The position numbers and the translations under genes are program-made. The notes beneath the pieces were generated by a model. The model searched no databases. It saw only the letters and a program-made list of their open reading frames with translations, and had not been told where the DNA came from. From Brachyspira suanatina (GTDB lineage Bacteria > Spirochaetota > Brachyspiria > Brachyspirales > Brachyspiraceae), in the NCBI RefSeq assembly GCF_001049755.1, contig NZ_CVLB01000003.1, positions 62,001 to 126,000 of the forward strand: a DNA stretch of 64,000 nucleotides. The letters are read 5' to 3'. The first letter of the stretch is position 1. The number at the start of each line of letters is the position of its first letter. Positions 8,529 to 18,924 of the stretch are shown one piece after another.

Positions 8529-8780
8529 TTAATCGTCCCATTCCTGACCTAATAACTGACCTGATTTATCAATGTATAATTCCATCATATTATTCATTTT
8601 TACTTTATATACATTATAATGCTCCATCTCTACTGCCCAAATCTCAGCTTGAGGATAAGTTCTTTTAGCTGTTGCTATTACAGCCTGAGGAACTTGATTA
8701 AGAGGCACATACCAATCAGCAAATAAAGCTGAAGTACTTAAAACTGTCAAAGCTACTAATAAACAAAGTATTTTTTTCAT
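8529..8780 (-). CDS. Small exported PepSY-like domain protein
   Basis: The 83-residue protein has a clear signal peptide (residues 1-21, cut after LFA). One PepSY-like (beta-lactamase-inhibitor-like) domain follows: VPQAVIATAKRTYPQAEI, then VYKVKMNNMMELYIDKSG and a terminal LLGQEWDD. Such domains are found in bacterial periplasmic or secreted proteins; their ligand is usually unknown. The last 17 residues are nearly the same as the end of the adjacent 205-residue protein, so the two are duplicates. The gene lies 47 bp downstream of it and ahead of a strong terminator, so the two form an operon. Confidence 0.82.
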   Translation of the reverse strand: MKKILCLLVALTVLSTSALFADWYVPLNQVPQAVIATAKRTYPQAEIWAVEMEHYNVYKVKMNNMMELYIDKSGQLLGQEWDD

Positions 8781-8827
8781 ATTTTCTCCTTTTAATTAAT
8801 ATTTTATTTTTTATTATAATTATTTAA

Positions 8828-9445
8828 TTAGTCGTCCCATTTTTGACCTAACAACTGACCGTTATTATCAACATATAATTCCATCATGTTGTTTAATTTT
8901 ATTTCAAATATAGTGAACTGTTTTTCTATTTTCACTATAGCAGCATTAGGATAAGTTCTTTTTATTGTATTCATAACATTAGCAGGCAATATAGTAGCAG
9001 GCATATTTCCATAGCATTTAACTTCTTTCCAATCACCATTAGGGAAGAAATCTATTTGAGTTCCATTTTCTAAATATACTTCTATATCTTCCCAATCTCT
9101 TTCAATGAAAGTAACTTTTATATTAGGGAAATGCTGTTTTATAAAGTTCTGAGCATTCTGAGGTATAGAAGATAATTGAACTCCATATCCATATTGCTGC
9201 TGACCACCTTGCTGAGCATAAGGATCCTGTGCAGGAGGCTGAGAATAAGGATCTTGATAACCACCTTGCTGTCCATAAGGATCCTGATATCCACCTTGAC
9301 CGCCTTGCTGTCCATAAGGGTCTTGGTATCCACCTTGTCCGCCGCCTTGATTATTATTATCATAATATCCATCATATTGAGCAAACAATGAACCTGTAAG
9401 CATTGCTGAAACAAAAAGTATAAATAAAGCTTTTTTTATAGTCAT
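8828..9445 (-). CDS. Exported protein with GGYQDPYGQQ repeats and two PepSY-like domains
   Basis: The 205-residue protein has a signal peptide (1-22, LFA-Q). A Gln/Gly/Tyr/Pro-rich low-complexity stretch follows (about 25-85), with repeated GGYQDPYGQQ units. Two PepSY-like domains then lie at about 88-143 and 145-205. The second ends with MMELYVDNNGQLLGQKWDD, matching the neighbour. The repeats suggest a flexible linker exposed in the periplasm or on the surface. Upstream AGGAGA provides the ribosome binding site. The DNA repeats make the linker length likely to vary between strains. Confidence 0.83.
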   Translation of the reverse strand: MTIKKALFILFVSAMLTGSLFAQYDGYYDNNNQGGGQGGYQDPYGQQGGQGGYQDPYGQQGGYQDPYSQPPAQDPYAQQGGQQQYGYGVQLSSIPQNAQNFIKQHFPNIKVTFIERDWEDIEVYLENGTQIDFFPNGDWKEVKCYGNMPATILPANVMNTIKRTYPNAAIVKIEKQFTIFEIKLNNMMELYVDNNGQLLGQKWDD

Positions 9446-9964
9446 AAAAATTCTCCTGTTTTTTATTTTGTAAAGACAATTTAGTAACAGGTAAATTATC
9501 TTTACATTTAGTATTATAGTATAATTTTATAATTATGTCAATTAATTTTACTAGCTTTTTACTAAAAATTTACATTTTTTTATCATATTATGTTAGAAAT
9601 GTTTTAAAAATATTTGATAAAAATAATGTTCAGAATTGTTTTAATATTAAATTATAAAAATGAGTCATTATAAGTTTTATAAAGAATGATTTTTAATGTA
9701 TAAAAATCTTTTTTCTTATATAAACTTATGTACTTTTAATCGTAAATAAATTATTGCTTACTGCTAAATCAAAATTAATAATAAAAATACATAAATATTC
9801 ATTAACTTAATTTTGAAAGATATACAAAGTTTTTATTTTTAAAAAATTATTCAATATTAAAAAACTTTAAACCAATAGTCTAATTACAGACATTTATTTA
9901 TTGATTATATAATTTAATCATATCAATCAAATTAAAAAAGAAATATTTCTACATATAAAAATTC
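9446..9964. other. Intergenic, no gene seen
   Basis: About 520 bp of very AT-rich sequence between the divergent PepSY-like gene and asd. I see no coding sequence, RNA gene or mosaic repeat in it. Confidence 0.6.
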
Positions 9965-9993
9965 TTGCTTTTAATATATTATTAATATATAAT
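9965..9993 (+). promoter_or_regulatory. Sigma-70-type promoter of asd
   Basis: TTGCTT (9965-9970), a 17-base spacer and TATAAT (9988-9993), 43 bases before the asd start codon. Confidence 0.65.
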
Positions 9994-10036
9994 TGCAGGC
10001 AACAAAAAATAAAAAAATAATTAATGGTACACAATT

Positions 10037-11131
10037 ATGAAAAAAGTAAATTTATGTTTATTAGGGGCTTCCGGTGCTGTAGGCCAGGAGATGCTTAAAG
10101 TATTGGAAGAGAGAAAATTCCCAATTAATGAGTTAAGACTTCTTGGAAATAGAGAAGCAGGAAAAAAAGTAAAATTTAACGGAAAAGAATACACAATCGA
10201 AAAGACAACTAAAGATTCATTCAAAGATATGGATATAACATTGGTTGCTGTAGGAGCTGATTTAAGCAAAAAACTAAGTCCTGAGGCAGTTAAGGCTGGA
10301 AGTATAGTAGTAGATAACAGCAGTGCTTTTAGAATGGATAAAAATGTTCCTTTAGTAGTTCCTGAAGTTAATCCTGAAGATGTTAAGCTTCATAAAGGTA
10401 TAATAGCTAACCCTAACTGCTCTACAATAATAGCTTTAGTTGCATTAGCTCCGCTTCATAAATTCGGAAAAATAAAAAGAATAATAGCATCTACTTATCA
10501 GGCTGTTTCCGGTGCTGGTAAAGAAGGTATGGAAGAGCTAGAGCAGCAGATACAAGATTATGTTGCTGGAAAAAAACTTAAAAATAGTACTTTCAAATAT
10601 CAGATACTTCACAATTTAATTCCTCATATCGATGCTTTCGATAAAAACGGATATACTAAAGAAGAATTAAAAATGACTAATGAGGGAAGAAAAATTCTTC
10701 ATGCACCTGATATGCAAATAAGCTGTACTTGTGTAAGAGTTCCTGTTATAAGAAGTCATAGTGAATCTATTACTGTTGAAACTGAGAAAAAAATTACTGT
10801 TAAAAAAGCCAAAGAATTATTATCTAAAGCAAAAGGTGTAAAAGTGGTTGATGATCCTGCTAAGTTTAAATATCCTATGCCTTTAGATACTTCTAATCAG
10901 GACAATATATATGTTGGAAGATTAAGAGAAGATATCAGTGCTAAAAATTCATTAGTATTTTGGTGTGCTGGAGACCAAATAAGAAAAGGTGCTGCTACAA
11001 ATGCTGTACAAATAGCTGAACTTCTTTTACCTGAATTAGAAAAAAAATCTGATGATAATTCTGCAGAAAAGAAAACAACAGAAAAGAAACATGCTAGAAA
11101 ACCATGTGTAAGAAAATCAACAAAAAAATAA
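10037..11131 (+). CDS. asd: Aspartate-semialdehyde dehydrogenase
   Basis: It reduces aspartyl phosphate to aspartate semialdehyde with NADPH, the branch point to lysine, threonine and methionine. The nucleotide-binding loop GASGAVGQ is at residues 10-17, the catalytic Cys128 sits in NPNCST, and the substrate-binding His is in RSHSES near 240. At 364 residues it is longer than usual, because after LLPELEKK there is a Lys/Ser/Thr-rich tail of about 28 residues ending KPCVRKSTKK. There is no strong ribosome binding site before the ATG. It is a single-gene unit with its own promoter and terminator; lysC lies far away at 62155. Confidence 0.95.
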   Translation: MKKVNLCLLGASGAVGQEMLKVLEERKFPINELRLLGNREAGKKVKFNGKEYTIEKTTKDSFKDMDITLVAVGADLSKKLSPEAVKAGSIVVDNSSAFRMDKNVPLVVPEVNPEDVKLHKGIIANPNCSTIIALVALAPLHKFGKIKRIIASTYQAVSGAGKEGMEELEQQIQDYVAGKKLKNSTFKYQILHNLIPHIDAFDKNGYTKEELKMTNEGRKILHAPDMQISCTCVRVPVIRSHSESITVETEKKITVKKAKELLSKAKGVKVVDDPAKFKYPMPLDTSNQDNIYVGRLREDISAKNSLVFWCAGDQIRKGAATNAVQIAELLLPELEKKSDDNSAEKKTTEKKHARKPCVRKSTKK

Positions 11132-11152
11132 TAATTTAAGTAAAATATAAAT

Positions 11153-11185
11153 AAGAGGTTCTGTATATTTACAGAGCCTCTTTTT
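11153..11185 (+). terminator. Rho-independent terminator of asd
   Basis: Stem AAGAGGTTCTGT/ACAGAGCCTCTT followed by a T run, 21 bp after the asd stop. Confidence 0.85.
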
Positions 11186-11273
11186 AATTGCAATAAATTA
11201 ATTTCTTCATTTTTGATATACATACTTTTTATATTGAATTATACTAAAATTTTTTAAGTTTGTCTTTTTTATT

Positions 11274-11353
11274 CAACTTTTTCCTGCAACACACATGCTT
11301 CGCGAGGCGGACTTCGTCAAACTTGCTTCCACAGGCACGCTTTGCGAAAGTGC
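11274..11353 (+). repeat. GC-rich dispersed repeat
   Basis: A patch much richer in GC than its surroundings, with CTTCGCGAGGCGGACTTCGTC and GCACGCTTTGCGAAAGTGC, the latter able to form a small hairpin. A shortened relative is at 2971-3010. The rest of 11186-11504 holds no gene; a GGGGAAAGCCCC hairpin occurs at about 11436. Confidence 0.5.
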
Positions 11354-11504
11354 AATTATAAAATTAGTATTATATATAAGACAATTTATTAAATTTAAGC
11401 TAAAATGTAGCCTTTAGCAGAAGGTACGCACAGTGGGGAAAGCCCCATATATTAAAAATAAAATATAATTTTATTTTTGACAAAACATATTTGTTTAGGT
11501 ATAT

Positions 11505-11540
11505 AAAAAACAGAGAGATTTTTTAATCCCTCTGTTTTAA
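11505..11540 (-). terminator. Rho-independent terminator of the purine permease gene
   Basis: On the minus strand, AAACAGAGGGATT pairs with AATCTCTCTGTTT across a short A-rich loop, then a T run. It lies about 30 bp after the stop at 11572. Confidence 0.75.
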
Positions 11541-11571
11541 TATTTCAAAATAATAAATTAATTAAAATAAA

Positions 11572-12882
11572 TTATCCTAAGAATCCTTGTATTATAGGCA
11601 TAAGTATTTTAATTAAAAGAAGTGCTGATAATATCCAAGTTAATAATGATATATCTTTATTTTTACCAGAAACAAACTTTAATATAGTAAATGATAATAC
11701 TCCGAAAGTTATACCTTCAGCTATACTATAAGCAAAAGGCATAAATATTATACATATAAAAGCAGGAATAGCCTCTGTATAATCATTGAAATTAATCTCT
11801 AATATAGGGGTCATCATGAATAATCCAACTATAATCAAAGCTGGTGCAGTAGCAGCAGAAGGTATAGCTAAAAATATATGTGATAAGAATAATGAAACGG
11901 CAAATAATATAGCAACAACAAGCGAAGTTAATCCTGTTTTACCGCCTTCAGCAACACCTGATGCACTTTCTACATAAGTAGTAACAGTAGAAGTACCTAA
12001 ACATGCACCTACAACTGTTCCAACAGCATCGGCAAATAAAGCCTGTTTACATCTAGGAACCTCTCCATTTTTTGTAAGCATATCTGCTTTAGTACATACC
12101 CCAACCAATGTACCTACTGTATCAAACATATCAACAAAAAGGAAAGTAAATAATACTATAAACATATTAGGAGTAAATACATTGCTGAAATCAAGTTTGA
12201 AAGCTATAGGTTCTAATGAAGGAGGTATAAGACTAGCATCAGGAGACATTTTTGTAAGTCCCATAGGAATACCTATTATTGCTGTGATAAATATACCTAA
12301 AAGTATTGCACCTTTTACATTATATGCTAATAAAATTGCTGTTATAAGAAGACCTATAATAGCAAGTAATGCACTTCCTGAAGTGATATTACCAAGTCCA
12401 AGTAAAGTAGCATCATTATTAACTATAATCTTAGAATTTTGAAGTCCTATAAAAGCGATAAATAATCCTATACCTACTGAAATAGCTCTTTTCATATTAA
12501 CAGGTATACTATTAACTATCGCCTCTCTTACATTAAAAATAGTAAGAACAACGAATATAATACCTTCTATAAATACGGCTGTTAAAGCTGTCTCCCAGCT
12601 ATAGCCCATACCCAATACTACAGTATAAGCAAAGAAAGCATTAAGTCCCATACCAGGTGCTAAAGCAAAAGGAAGATTAGCAAGTAAAGACATTATCAAA
12701 GTTGCTATTATTGCAGATACTACTGTAGCTGTAAATACTGCGCCCTTATCCATACCTGTTGCACTAAGTATGCTAGGGTTTACTGCTAATATATAAGCCA
12801 TTGTCATAAAAGTGGTAAAGCCTGCTATTACTTCTGTTTTTACATTAGTACCATACTCTTTTAGCTTGAAAAATTTTTCCAT
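11572..12882 (-). CDS. NCS2-family purine (adenine/guanine/hypoxanthine) permease, AzgA/PbuG type
   Basis: The 436-residue polytopic membrane protein is of the AzgA/PbuG group, which import purine bases with protons. Signature stretches are TTFMTMAYILAVNPSIL near the start, APGMGLNAFFAYTVVLGMGY, LFVDMFDTVGTLVG and LGTSTVTTYVESASGVAEGG. About 12-14 hydrophobic helices are visible, the usual architecture and length. An AAGGA lies about 10 bases before the ATG. I looked for a purine riboswitch in the upstream 260 bp and saw none. Together with adenine deaminase at 58134 it suits purine salvage. Confidence 0.9.
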   Translation of the reverse strand: MEKFFKLKEYGTNVKTEVIAGFTTFMTMAYILAVNPSILSATGMDKGAVFTATVVSAIIATLIMSLLANLPFALAPGMGLNAFFAYTVVLGMGYSWETALTAVFIEGIIFVVLTIFNVREAIVNSIPVNMKRAISVGIGLFIAFIGLQNSKIIVNNDATLLGLGNITSGSALLAIIGLLITAILLAYNVKGAILLGIFITAIIGIPMGLTKMSPDASLIPPSLEPIAFKLDFSNVFTPNMFIVLFTFLFVDMFDTVGTLVGVCTKADMLTKNGEVPRCKQALFADAVGTVVGACLGTSTVTTYVESASGVAEGGKTGLTSLVVAILFAVSLFLSHIFLAIPSAATAPALIIVGLFMMTPILEINFNDYTEAIPAFICIIFMPFAYSIAEGITFGVLSFTILKFVSGKNKDISLLTWILSALLLIKILMPIIQGFLG

Positions 12883-13144
12883 AAAATATATTCCTTATAA
12901 CAGTTTTTTTATTCATAACTATTTTTAATTATGAAAGCTATACTATATATGAGATTATAATTTTTGCAATATTTTTTTATTTATAAATACAGATTGAATT
13001 CTAATTAATAGCAAAGATATACATAATGAAGTTATATAAAATTTGAAAAGTAGTTTTTATAATTAAATTAAAAATGATAAATGCAAATGACTTGTAATAA
13101 AAATAAAATAATAATATATTTGTCAATTATAAAGGAATATCTTT

Positions 13145-14077
13145 ATGAACAAAAATAATGTATACAGAAATGCAAAAATAGAAGGCAGAAGTTTTTTCGG
13201 TATTATTAAAAATAGTTCTTATTTTCTTTCTAATTTAGCAATTTATGAAGATGGTATAGTTAGTGCTTGGATGACATTTGACATTTATCAGTTTGCAAAA
13301 GCATTGGAGAGAAAATGGGTTGTATCATTTATAGAAGATAATGAAAAATTAAATATTCATGGTATAGGGGATTTTAAAATTTTAGAATCACAGTGGTTTC
13401 ATAAAGATGATTATTATGAATATATTAAAAGCATATTAAAAGAAATGAATCCTGAAATGCAGAATATTTATAAAACTACTCAAAGAGAAATAGAAAAATG
13501 GGAAAGTTTAAAAGTGTCATTTATGGCAAATCCTATTGATTTTAAAATTAAAGAACAATTCAGCTATGATTTATCCGATGGTAAAAGTTATTTTATATTT
13601 AGAAAATCTTCTAATTATCCATCCAGCAAAGAAATATTTTTAACTTGCTACAGCATTTATGATGATGAAACAATATCTATATATAATGATAATAATATGT
13701 ATAATTTTAATGATATAAAAAATATGTTTGAGAGAAATGAACTGCTTTTATATCCTAAAGAAGATGATACTATAATAATAGAAAATCTTGCCAAGCTTAA
13801 ATTAAAAGCAGCTATAAAATACACAAATAAAAAAGAAAAATTAAAAGAGATAGAAGAAAATATAAAAGAGATTTCTGGAAAAGAGACTGCTTCTGATTAT
13901 GCAATAAAATGCTATCATAATTATCTTGTATATCCTTCAGATTATAACAGAGAATTATTAAAAGAGGCTTATGAAAAAGTTCCTGAACATGAAAGAATAT
14001 TTTTAGGGGATATGGACAATAAGGATACCGATTTTAGAAGAATAATATATACACCTAATATAAAAAGAGAAGTATGA
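13145..14077 (+). CDS. Conserved hypothetical protein
   Basis: The 310-residue protein has no signal peptide or membrane helix. The first half contains an FFGIIKNSSYFLSNLAIYED segment and a WHKDDYYEYI-like stretch. The C-terminal third is Lys/Glu-rich and helical (about 225-265), ending with a short region containing EHERIFLGDMDNKD. I recognise no catalytic motif. An AAGGA precedes the ATG by about 9 bases. It stands alone between divergent and convergent neighbours, next to a mosaic repeat, which is the setting of an accessory gene. Confidence 0.7.
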   Translation: MNKNNVYRNAKIEGRSFFGIIKNSSYFLSNLAIYEDGIVSAWMTFDIYQFAKALERKWVVSFIEDNEKLNIHGIGDFKILESQWFHKDDYYEYIKSILKEMNPEMQNIYKTTQREIEKWESLKVSFMANPIDFKIKEQFSYDLSDGKSYFIFRKSSNYPSSKEIFLTCYSIYDDETISIYNDNNMYNFNDIKNMFERNELLLYPKEDDTIIIENLAKLKLKAAIKYTNKKEKLKEIEENIKEISGKETASDYAIKCYHNYLVYPSDYNRELLKEAYEKVPEHERIFLGDMDNKDTDFRRIIYTPNIKREV

Positions 14078-14096
14078 TTCATTCCTTATTATTTTG

Positions 14097-14522
14097 CATG
14101 CTAAGCAAAACAAAAAATATAATCAAGATTAAAATTATACTTTCAATGAAAAAACAATATTGTATAAAGCATGCATTAAGTAAATCTATAAATTTAAAAA
14201 AAATCTTGGGTGGGTATCTTTTTTTCTTAATTAAGCAAAAAATTTAAATAAAATTTTACATTACAAAATTGACAATAAACTTAAAGGGCGGGGTATGTAA
14301 TTTAAGTTTTAAAATTTAATTACAAACCCCACCATTTATATCTAGAATATTAATCTGAAATATAAATTTTTATTTTTTTGCTGCTAAATTAGAATTTATT
14401 GCCCCCACCCAAGCTGTATTTAAATTTATAGCATATACAACGCACGGTAAACTAAACTTAAATATTATAAAAAAATCATAATTATAATTTTTATTATATT
14501 AAAAATTTAGTTCACCGTGCGG
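14097..14522. repeat. Mosaic inverted-repeat element, copy 4 (S-A-A'-S')
   Basis: The left stem unit is degenerate, with GCATGC at both ends (14097 and about 14169). Then A runs CTTGGGTGGG to AAAGGGCGGGG, A' runs CCCCACC to CCCACCCAAG (14412), followed by a TTTAAATTTATA linker and the stem unit CGCACGG (14441)...CCGTGCGG (14522). It lies between two convergent genes and may end transcription from both sides. Confidence 0.75.
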
Positions 14523-14543
14523 TAAGATGTTTGAGGAATTCTT

Positions 14544-15923
14544 TTAATTATTTTCTCCATACCAATCCACATTACGAGTGAAGTACATAGCAAGAGCAAT
14601 AACAGCAAATAACCCTAAAGTTCCCATAAGCAATGCATAATCAGTAAGCTGAAGTATTCCAAATAAGAATATGTATATCAAAGCCTCTACAATAGCCATT
14701 GAAATAGTGTATTTAGGAGATTTGATAATGTATCCTATATATATTGAAGTCAAAGCAGTTACCATCAATGCACTTATAAAATAACTAATATTAAAATTGA
14801 TGTGTTCGGATATAGCTAAAAGCAGAAGGTAGAATATTGCATTAGCTATACCTATTAATATATATTGAACGGGGTGTATACGCTTCTTTGAAAGTACCTC
14901 GCATAAAAATAATACAAAAAACGGAATGAATATAAATAATATTGCATACTTCACACTTCTTGATGTTTTCTGATAATTGTCATTAAGAAGTAAAAAAGAT
15001 ATTAAAACATTGTTTGATGATCTATTAACATTCTGATCTGCAGTGAAGTATTGAGTATCATCAATATTATCTGCTCTATTAGCATTTTCATCACTAGTCC
15101 AATACTTAGTAAAGGCTGTATTAAAACTAGCTATATTCCACTCGGCATTGAATCCGTCATTATTAACTTCTCTTTTTGTAGGTAAGAATCCGCCTGTAAA
15201 ACTAGGATCTTTCCATTTTGAAGATATTTTAAAAGTGTTTTCAGAAGCTAATGGAGTTATTATAAGAGAGTTTCCTCCTTGAATGTCCATTGTTATATTA
15301 AAATCAAAACCATTTAATATTCTATCTCTTGAAATTGTATAGAAGAATTTATTATTAAACATATTTAAAGCTATACTAATATTTTTCTCATAATATTTAA
15401 GCTCTTCATTTTCATTAACTAATATACTAGGAAGCTTCATAAGATTCTTTTTATTTCCTATACCTAATATAATCATAGCTTCATCATAAAGTATAGTATC
15501 ATTATTTTCATCTAAATTATATATTTCAGCATTATACTTATCGAATCTTCCTGTAATATTTAATTTAGAATTGAATATAGGAGCTTTGAATATTCCCCTG
15601 CTTAAACTTGAAACTTCAACATCTCCTGTAACATTATATTCATTAGGCATATAAAAAATATATTTTCTTATATAGCTTATATCTTTAGTTTCACTATCAA
15701 TAACCCTGGTTAAATAAGGTATTGCAACAACTATACCTTGTATATTGGCACTGCTTCCAACAGGTTCAATTATAGAAGATACGGCCTCTCTTTGATAACT
15801 TATTCTATCTCTTACAACACTATTTATAAAAGACATAGGTATCAAAAGCAAAAGCCCTAGTATCACTATTATAAGTATTTTAAAACCTAAAGTCTTTGTT
15901 ATCTCATTAAAATTTTTTATCAT
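14544..15923 (-). CDS. creD: CreD-like inner-membrane protein
   Basis: The 459-residue protein has one N-terminal membrane helix (about 15-35). A large extracytoplasmic domain of about 290 residues follows, including the family's DRISYQREAVSSI start. At the C-terminus are about five to six membrane helices in a row (from about 325, FIPFFVLFLCEVL onward). This matches CreD, an inner-membrane protein linked in enterobacteria to cell-envelope stress and colicin tolerance, of unclear biochemical role. No CreBC-like two-component system is next to it. GGAGATTACATA precedes the ATG as ribosome binding site. Confidence 0.88.
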   Translation of the reverse strand: MIKNFNEITKTLGFKILIIVILGLLLLIPMSFINSVVRDRISYQREAVSSIIEPVGSSANIQGIVVAIPYLTRVIDSETKDISYIRKYIFYMPNEYNVTGDVEVSSLSRGIFKAPIFNSKLNITGRFDKYNAEIYNLDENNDTILYDEAMIILGIGNKKNLMKLPSILVNENEELKYYEKNISIALNMFNNKFFYTISRDRILNGFDFNITMDIQGGNSLIITPLASENTFKISSKWKDPSFTGGFLPTKREVNNDGFNAEWNIASFNTAFTKYWTSDENANRADNIDDTQYFTADQNVNRSSNNVLISFLLLNDNYQKTSRSVKYAILFIFIPFFVLFLCEVLSKKRIHPVQYILIGIANAIFYLLLLAISEHINFNISYFISALMVTALTSIYIGYIIKSPKYTISMAIVEALIYIFLFGILQLTDYALLMGTLGLFAVIALAMYFTRNVDWYGENN

Positions 15924-16024
15924 TATGTAATCTCCATTAATAGTATATATTATATATACTTAAAATTTTTAAGTTTGTAAAAAATAAAATTGTATTTTAT
16001 TTTACAATATAATTAAACAATAAA

Positions 16025-16061
16025 TAAAAAAGAGCTGAAAATATAAATTTTCAACTCTTTG
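16025..16061 (-). terminator. Rho-independent terminator of the chemoreceptor gene
   Basis: AAAGAGTTGAAAATT pairs with AATTTTCAGCTCTTT (one mismatch) and is followed by TTTTT on the minus strand, 26 bp after the stop. Confidence 0.8.
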
Positions 16062-16086
16062 TATTCTACAATAATTTAATATCAAA

Positions 16087-18924
16087 TTACCATTTAAGTA
16101 TAAATTCAGTATAAATCTCACCGTCTTTAATTGACTTTGTAATTTCCATACTAGATCTAATATGAGTAATAGATTCAAGTAAAAGGCTAGACCAAGCAAG
16201 TATAGCAAGCTCAATAACCTCAGGATCTTCATTAAAGTTTGTAAGATGAACTACCAATAATTTTTTTCTAGCTTTGATTAATTCTATTTTTGCCGGATCA
16301 AATAGATCAGGGAATATATGTTCAGCAGCATAGCTTAAAGTAAAATGCTTAGGTATAAAGAATAGTAAAGGTGTCAAATATTTAGGTATTATTTGTCTAT
16401 AGTGATATTCTGAAATCTCTTTAATACCTGTATTAGCACCTGAATAGAATAAATCACATACCAATTTATAAGGTTTATGGAATGAAGTCATATAAGGATA
16501 CCATTCCTTACTTGATATTTCATTTTTATATATTAGAGCAGAAGAAGGCTCCATTGCTGTAACCCATTTTTGATATCCTTCTTCTCCAAATTTTGTTTTT
16601 ATAAATTCTTTTAATATGATTAATGTTATACCTCTTACTCTTTGAGTAACTGTATCTTTCTTAGTTTTGATATCTCTTATTTTATATTGAGATATTTCTG
16701 TTTCAAGTTCTGATAACAATTTATTATTATCATTAGCAAATTTATTCATTATGTTTGCAGAAGTAGAAAGATCATTTGAACTATCAGAAATATTTACTAC
16801 ACTTGTATGTATAGACTCAGATATAGTTTTGAGTTTATTCATAGTTTTAGATGTAGAAATAGAAATATTATTAAGAGATTCAAGACTATTTCTTATATTA
16901 CCGAGTTTATCAGCCATATCAATATACTGAGTTTTAATATGATCACTTGATTGAGAAATCTTAGTAATAGAATCAACTATTTCATTAATAGCTTTTAATT
17001 GTTCTACAGAAGATACATGCACTGTATCCATAATCTCCGTAACTTCCTGTACGTCTTTAGTAAGTATATCAAATTGTTCTGTAGATTCTGTTAAGTCGTT
17101 AGTAGTGATAATGATTTTCTCTTCTATGTTTTGAAGAACTTTATTAGCATTATCAGCCTGTTCATTTGAAACCTCAGATAATTTACGTATCTCTTCAGCA
17201 ACTACTGCGAAACCTGAACTATATTTTCCAGCATGAGCAGCCTCAATAGCAGCATTCATAGCCAAAAGGTTTGTTTGATGCGCTATATTTCTAATAGAAC
17301 TTACGAAATTAGAAATAAATCCTAAAGCATTTCTCAAGTCCCCTGTAGCCATAGAAGTTGCCTGCATCTTCTCTTTACTTTTTACAGAAGCTAATGACAA
17401 ATCTTTAGCTTTATTTGTAGCTTTAGAAATAATAGAGTCTATATTTTCAATAGTTTTACTCATTTCTTCTACTGAAGCAGCTATCTGTTCTATATTTTCA
17501 CCTTCTTCAATGATTTTGCTTTGAAGTTCTCTAGTATCTCTTTCAACTAAATCAATATTACTAGTATTTGCAGATATATATTCCTGCATATTCTGGTTAC
17601 TGCTTTCTACTATCTCTACCTGATTTAATTCATCATTAACATTATTTTTAATAACTTCTATATTATTATTGATTCCATATATTATTTCTAAGTTATCGCT
17701 GATTTTTTGAGAAAGAGTATCACTCTGCTTTTTGGAAGTTAAAATTGTTCTTTTGACACTTGAAAGAACTGACTGCAATGAATTATTTAAAAGCCCAACC
17801 CATTTAGTCATCTCTCCTATTTCATCACTTCCAGAAATAGCAGGTATCTTAACAGTTAAGTCTTTATTATCGACAGAATTACCTATGGCATCTGATATTC
17901 TTGTTATTGAACTAAATAACAATTTAATGAAGAATATTATAGTAACTATAGCCATTAAGAATGCTATTATAATAGTATAGAATATAGCATTATTCATATC
18001 TTTTATCTGAGCTGTATAATATGAATTAGGTATAAGCATTACTATATTTATAAGTCCTGCTATATTAGCAACATACGATTTATACAATTTATTATCTATC
18101 TCTATATCATCTGTTCTGCTATATCCTGAAGATAAATTATAATTAAAAATTTCATAATACTCTGGAAACAGAACATCTATTCTTGCATTTACGATATCAG
18201 GATTTTTAGAATTGATAATGGCTGCATTCTTTTTATCAATTACCATTATATCTGCACCTTCTATATCAAGTATATCTTTTATATTTTCCGTAGAATAATT
18301 AAAAAGTACTCCTACATTTGCAAGTCCTACAATTTTCTCTTCATTTTGCATATCTGGTATTGTAGATGAAATATTGAAAGTTATACCTATATGAGGACCT
18401 TCACTAATCATATAAGGCTTTAATATTTGTCTGCGTAATATACTTTTATATGTTTCACCATAACTATTTGTTAAAGTATCCCACATAATCTTATTTGTAG
18501 TATTTATTTTTGTGAATTCTTTATTGAAAGTAGAGTATCTATAAATTGTAAAAGGTTCATTTCCATTACCCATAACTTCAGGATGGAATAAAACACTAAC
18601 TATTCTATTAAAATATAACTGAGATTCATTTACAGTAGCTGATAGGAAATTTTTAAAGTATTCATCTCTTTCATCAATTGGATAATTTTTTAAATTATTA
18701 TAATCAACTGAAAGCGTTGTAGATATTTTAGCAGCTTCTTCTCTTGCTGAAATTATATTATATTCAAATTCTTTTTCTATTAATTTAAATCTATAATCTA
18801 AACTTCTTTCTATAATGGCAGAAAAAGTTTCAGTATTTAAAGTATTACTTAAGAAATTGGTGCTGAAAGCCACCAAAACCATAACTCCAACTATTATTAA
18901 AATTATACGAATCTTTATACCCAT
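16087..18924 (-). CDS. Methyl-accepting chemotaxis protein with an unusual C-terminal domain
   Basis: This is a membrane chemoreceptor: helix 1 near residues 5-25, an extracytoplasmic double-Cache-like sensor of about 290 residues, and helix 2 near 315-340. HAMP follows, then a long signalling coiled coil with the conserved hairpin [19 protein letters not shown] near 555. Unlike most receptors it continues for about 180 residues past the coiled coil, from [20 protein letters not shown] to the end. That last part is a helical domain rich in His, Tyr and Trp that I cannot assign; it recalls haem-NO-binding or TIGR02265-type domains only loosely. The start at 18924 is chosen because ACAGGAG lies 9 bases before it; an in-frame ATG at 18957 has no such site. 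Confidence 0.87.
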   Translation of the reverse strand: MGIKIRIILIIVGVMVLVAFSTNFLSNTLNTETFSAIIERSLDYRFKLIEKEFEYNIISAREEAAKISTTLSVDYNNLKNYPIDERDEYFKNFLSATVNESQLYFNRIVSVLFHPEVMGNGNEPFTIYRYSTFNKEFTKINTTNKIMWDTLTNSYGETYKSILRRQILKPYMISEGPHIGITFNISSTIPDMQNEEKIVGLANVGVLFNYSTENIKDILDIEGADIMVIDKKNAAIINSKNPDIVNARIDVLFPEYYEIFNYNLSSGYSRTDDIEIDNKLYKSYVANIAGLINIVMLIPNSYYTAQIKDMNNAIFYTIIIAFLMAIVTIIFFIKLLFSSITRISDAIGNSVDNKDLTVKIPAISGSDEIGEMTKWVGLLNNSLQSVLSSVKRTILTSKKQSDTLSQKISDNLEIIYGINNNIEVIKNNVNDELNQVEIVESSNQNMQEYISANTSNIDLVERDTRELQSKIIEEGENIEQIAASVEEMSKTIENIDSIISKATNKAKDLSLASVKSKEKMQATSMATGDLRNALGFISNFVSSIRNIAHQTNLLAMNAAIEAAHAGKYSSGFAVVAEEIRKLSEVSNEQADNANKVLQNIEEKIIITTNDLTESTEQFDILTKDVQEVTEIMDTVHVSSVEQLKAINEIVDSITKISQSSDHIKTQYIDMADKLGNIRNSLESLNNISISTSKTMNKLKTISESIHTSVVNISDSSNDLSTSANIMNKFANDNNKLLSELETEISQYKIRDIKTKKDTVTQRVRGITLIILKEFIKTKFGEEGYQKWVTAMEPSSALIYKNEISSKEWYPYMTSFHKPYKLVCDLFYSGANTGIKEISEYHYRQIIPKYLTPLLFFIPKHFTLSYAAEHIFPDLFDPAKIELIKARKKLLVVHLTNFNEDPEVIELAILAWSSLLLESITHIRSSMEITKSIKDGEIYTEFILKW

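Noticed and set aside
9139-9414. Overlapping open frames on both strands across the GGYQDPYGQQ region
   Set aside because: They are frame shadows of the repetitive DNA in the exported protein gene, without signal peptide or homology.
11400-11460. Small RNA gene suggested by GGGGAAAGCCCC
   Set aside because: The hairpin is short and there is no promoter or terminator pattern around it; it belongs more likely to repeat remnants.
12883-13144. Possible purine riboswitch before the NCS2 permease
   Set aside because: I found no conserved core or three-way junction, only a small TCATAA...TTATGA hairpin.
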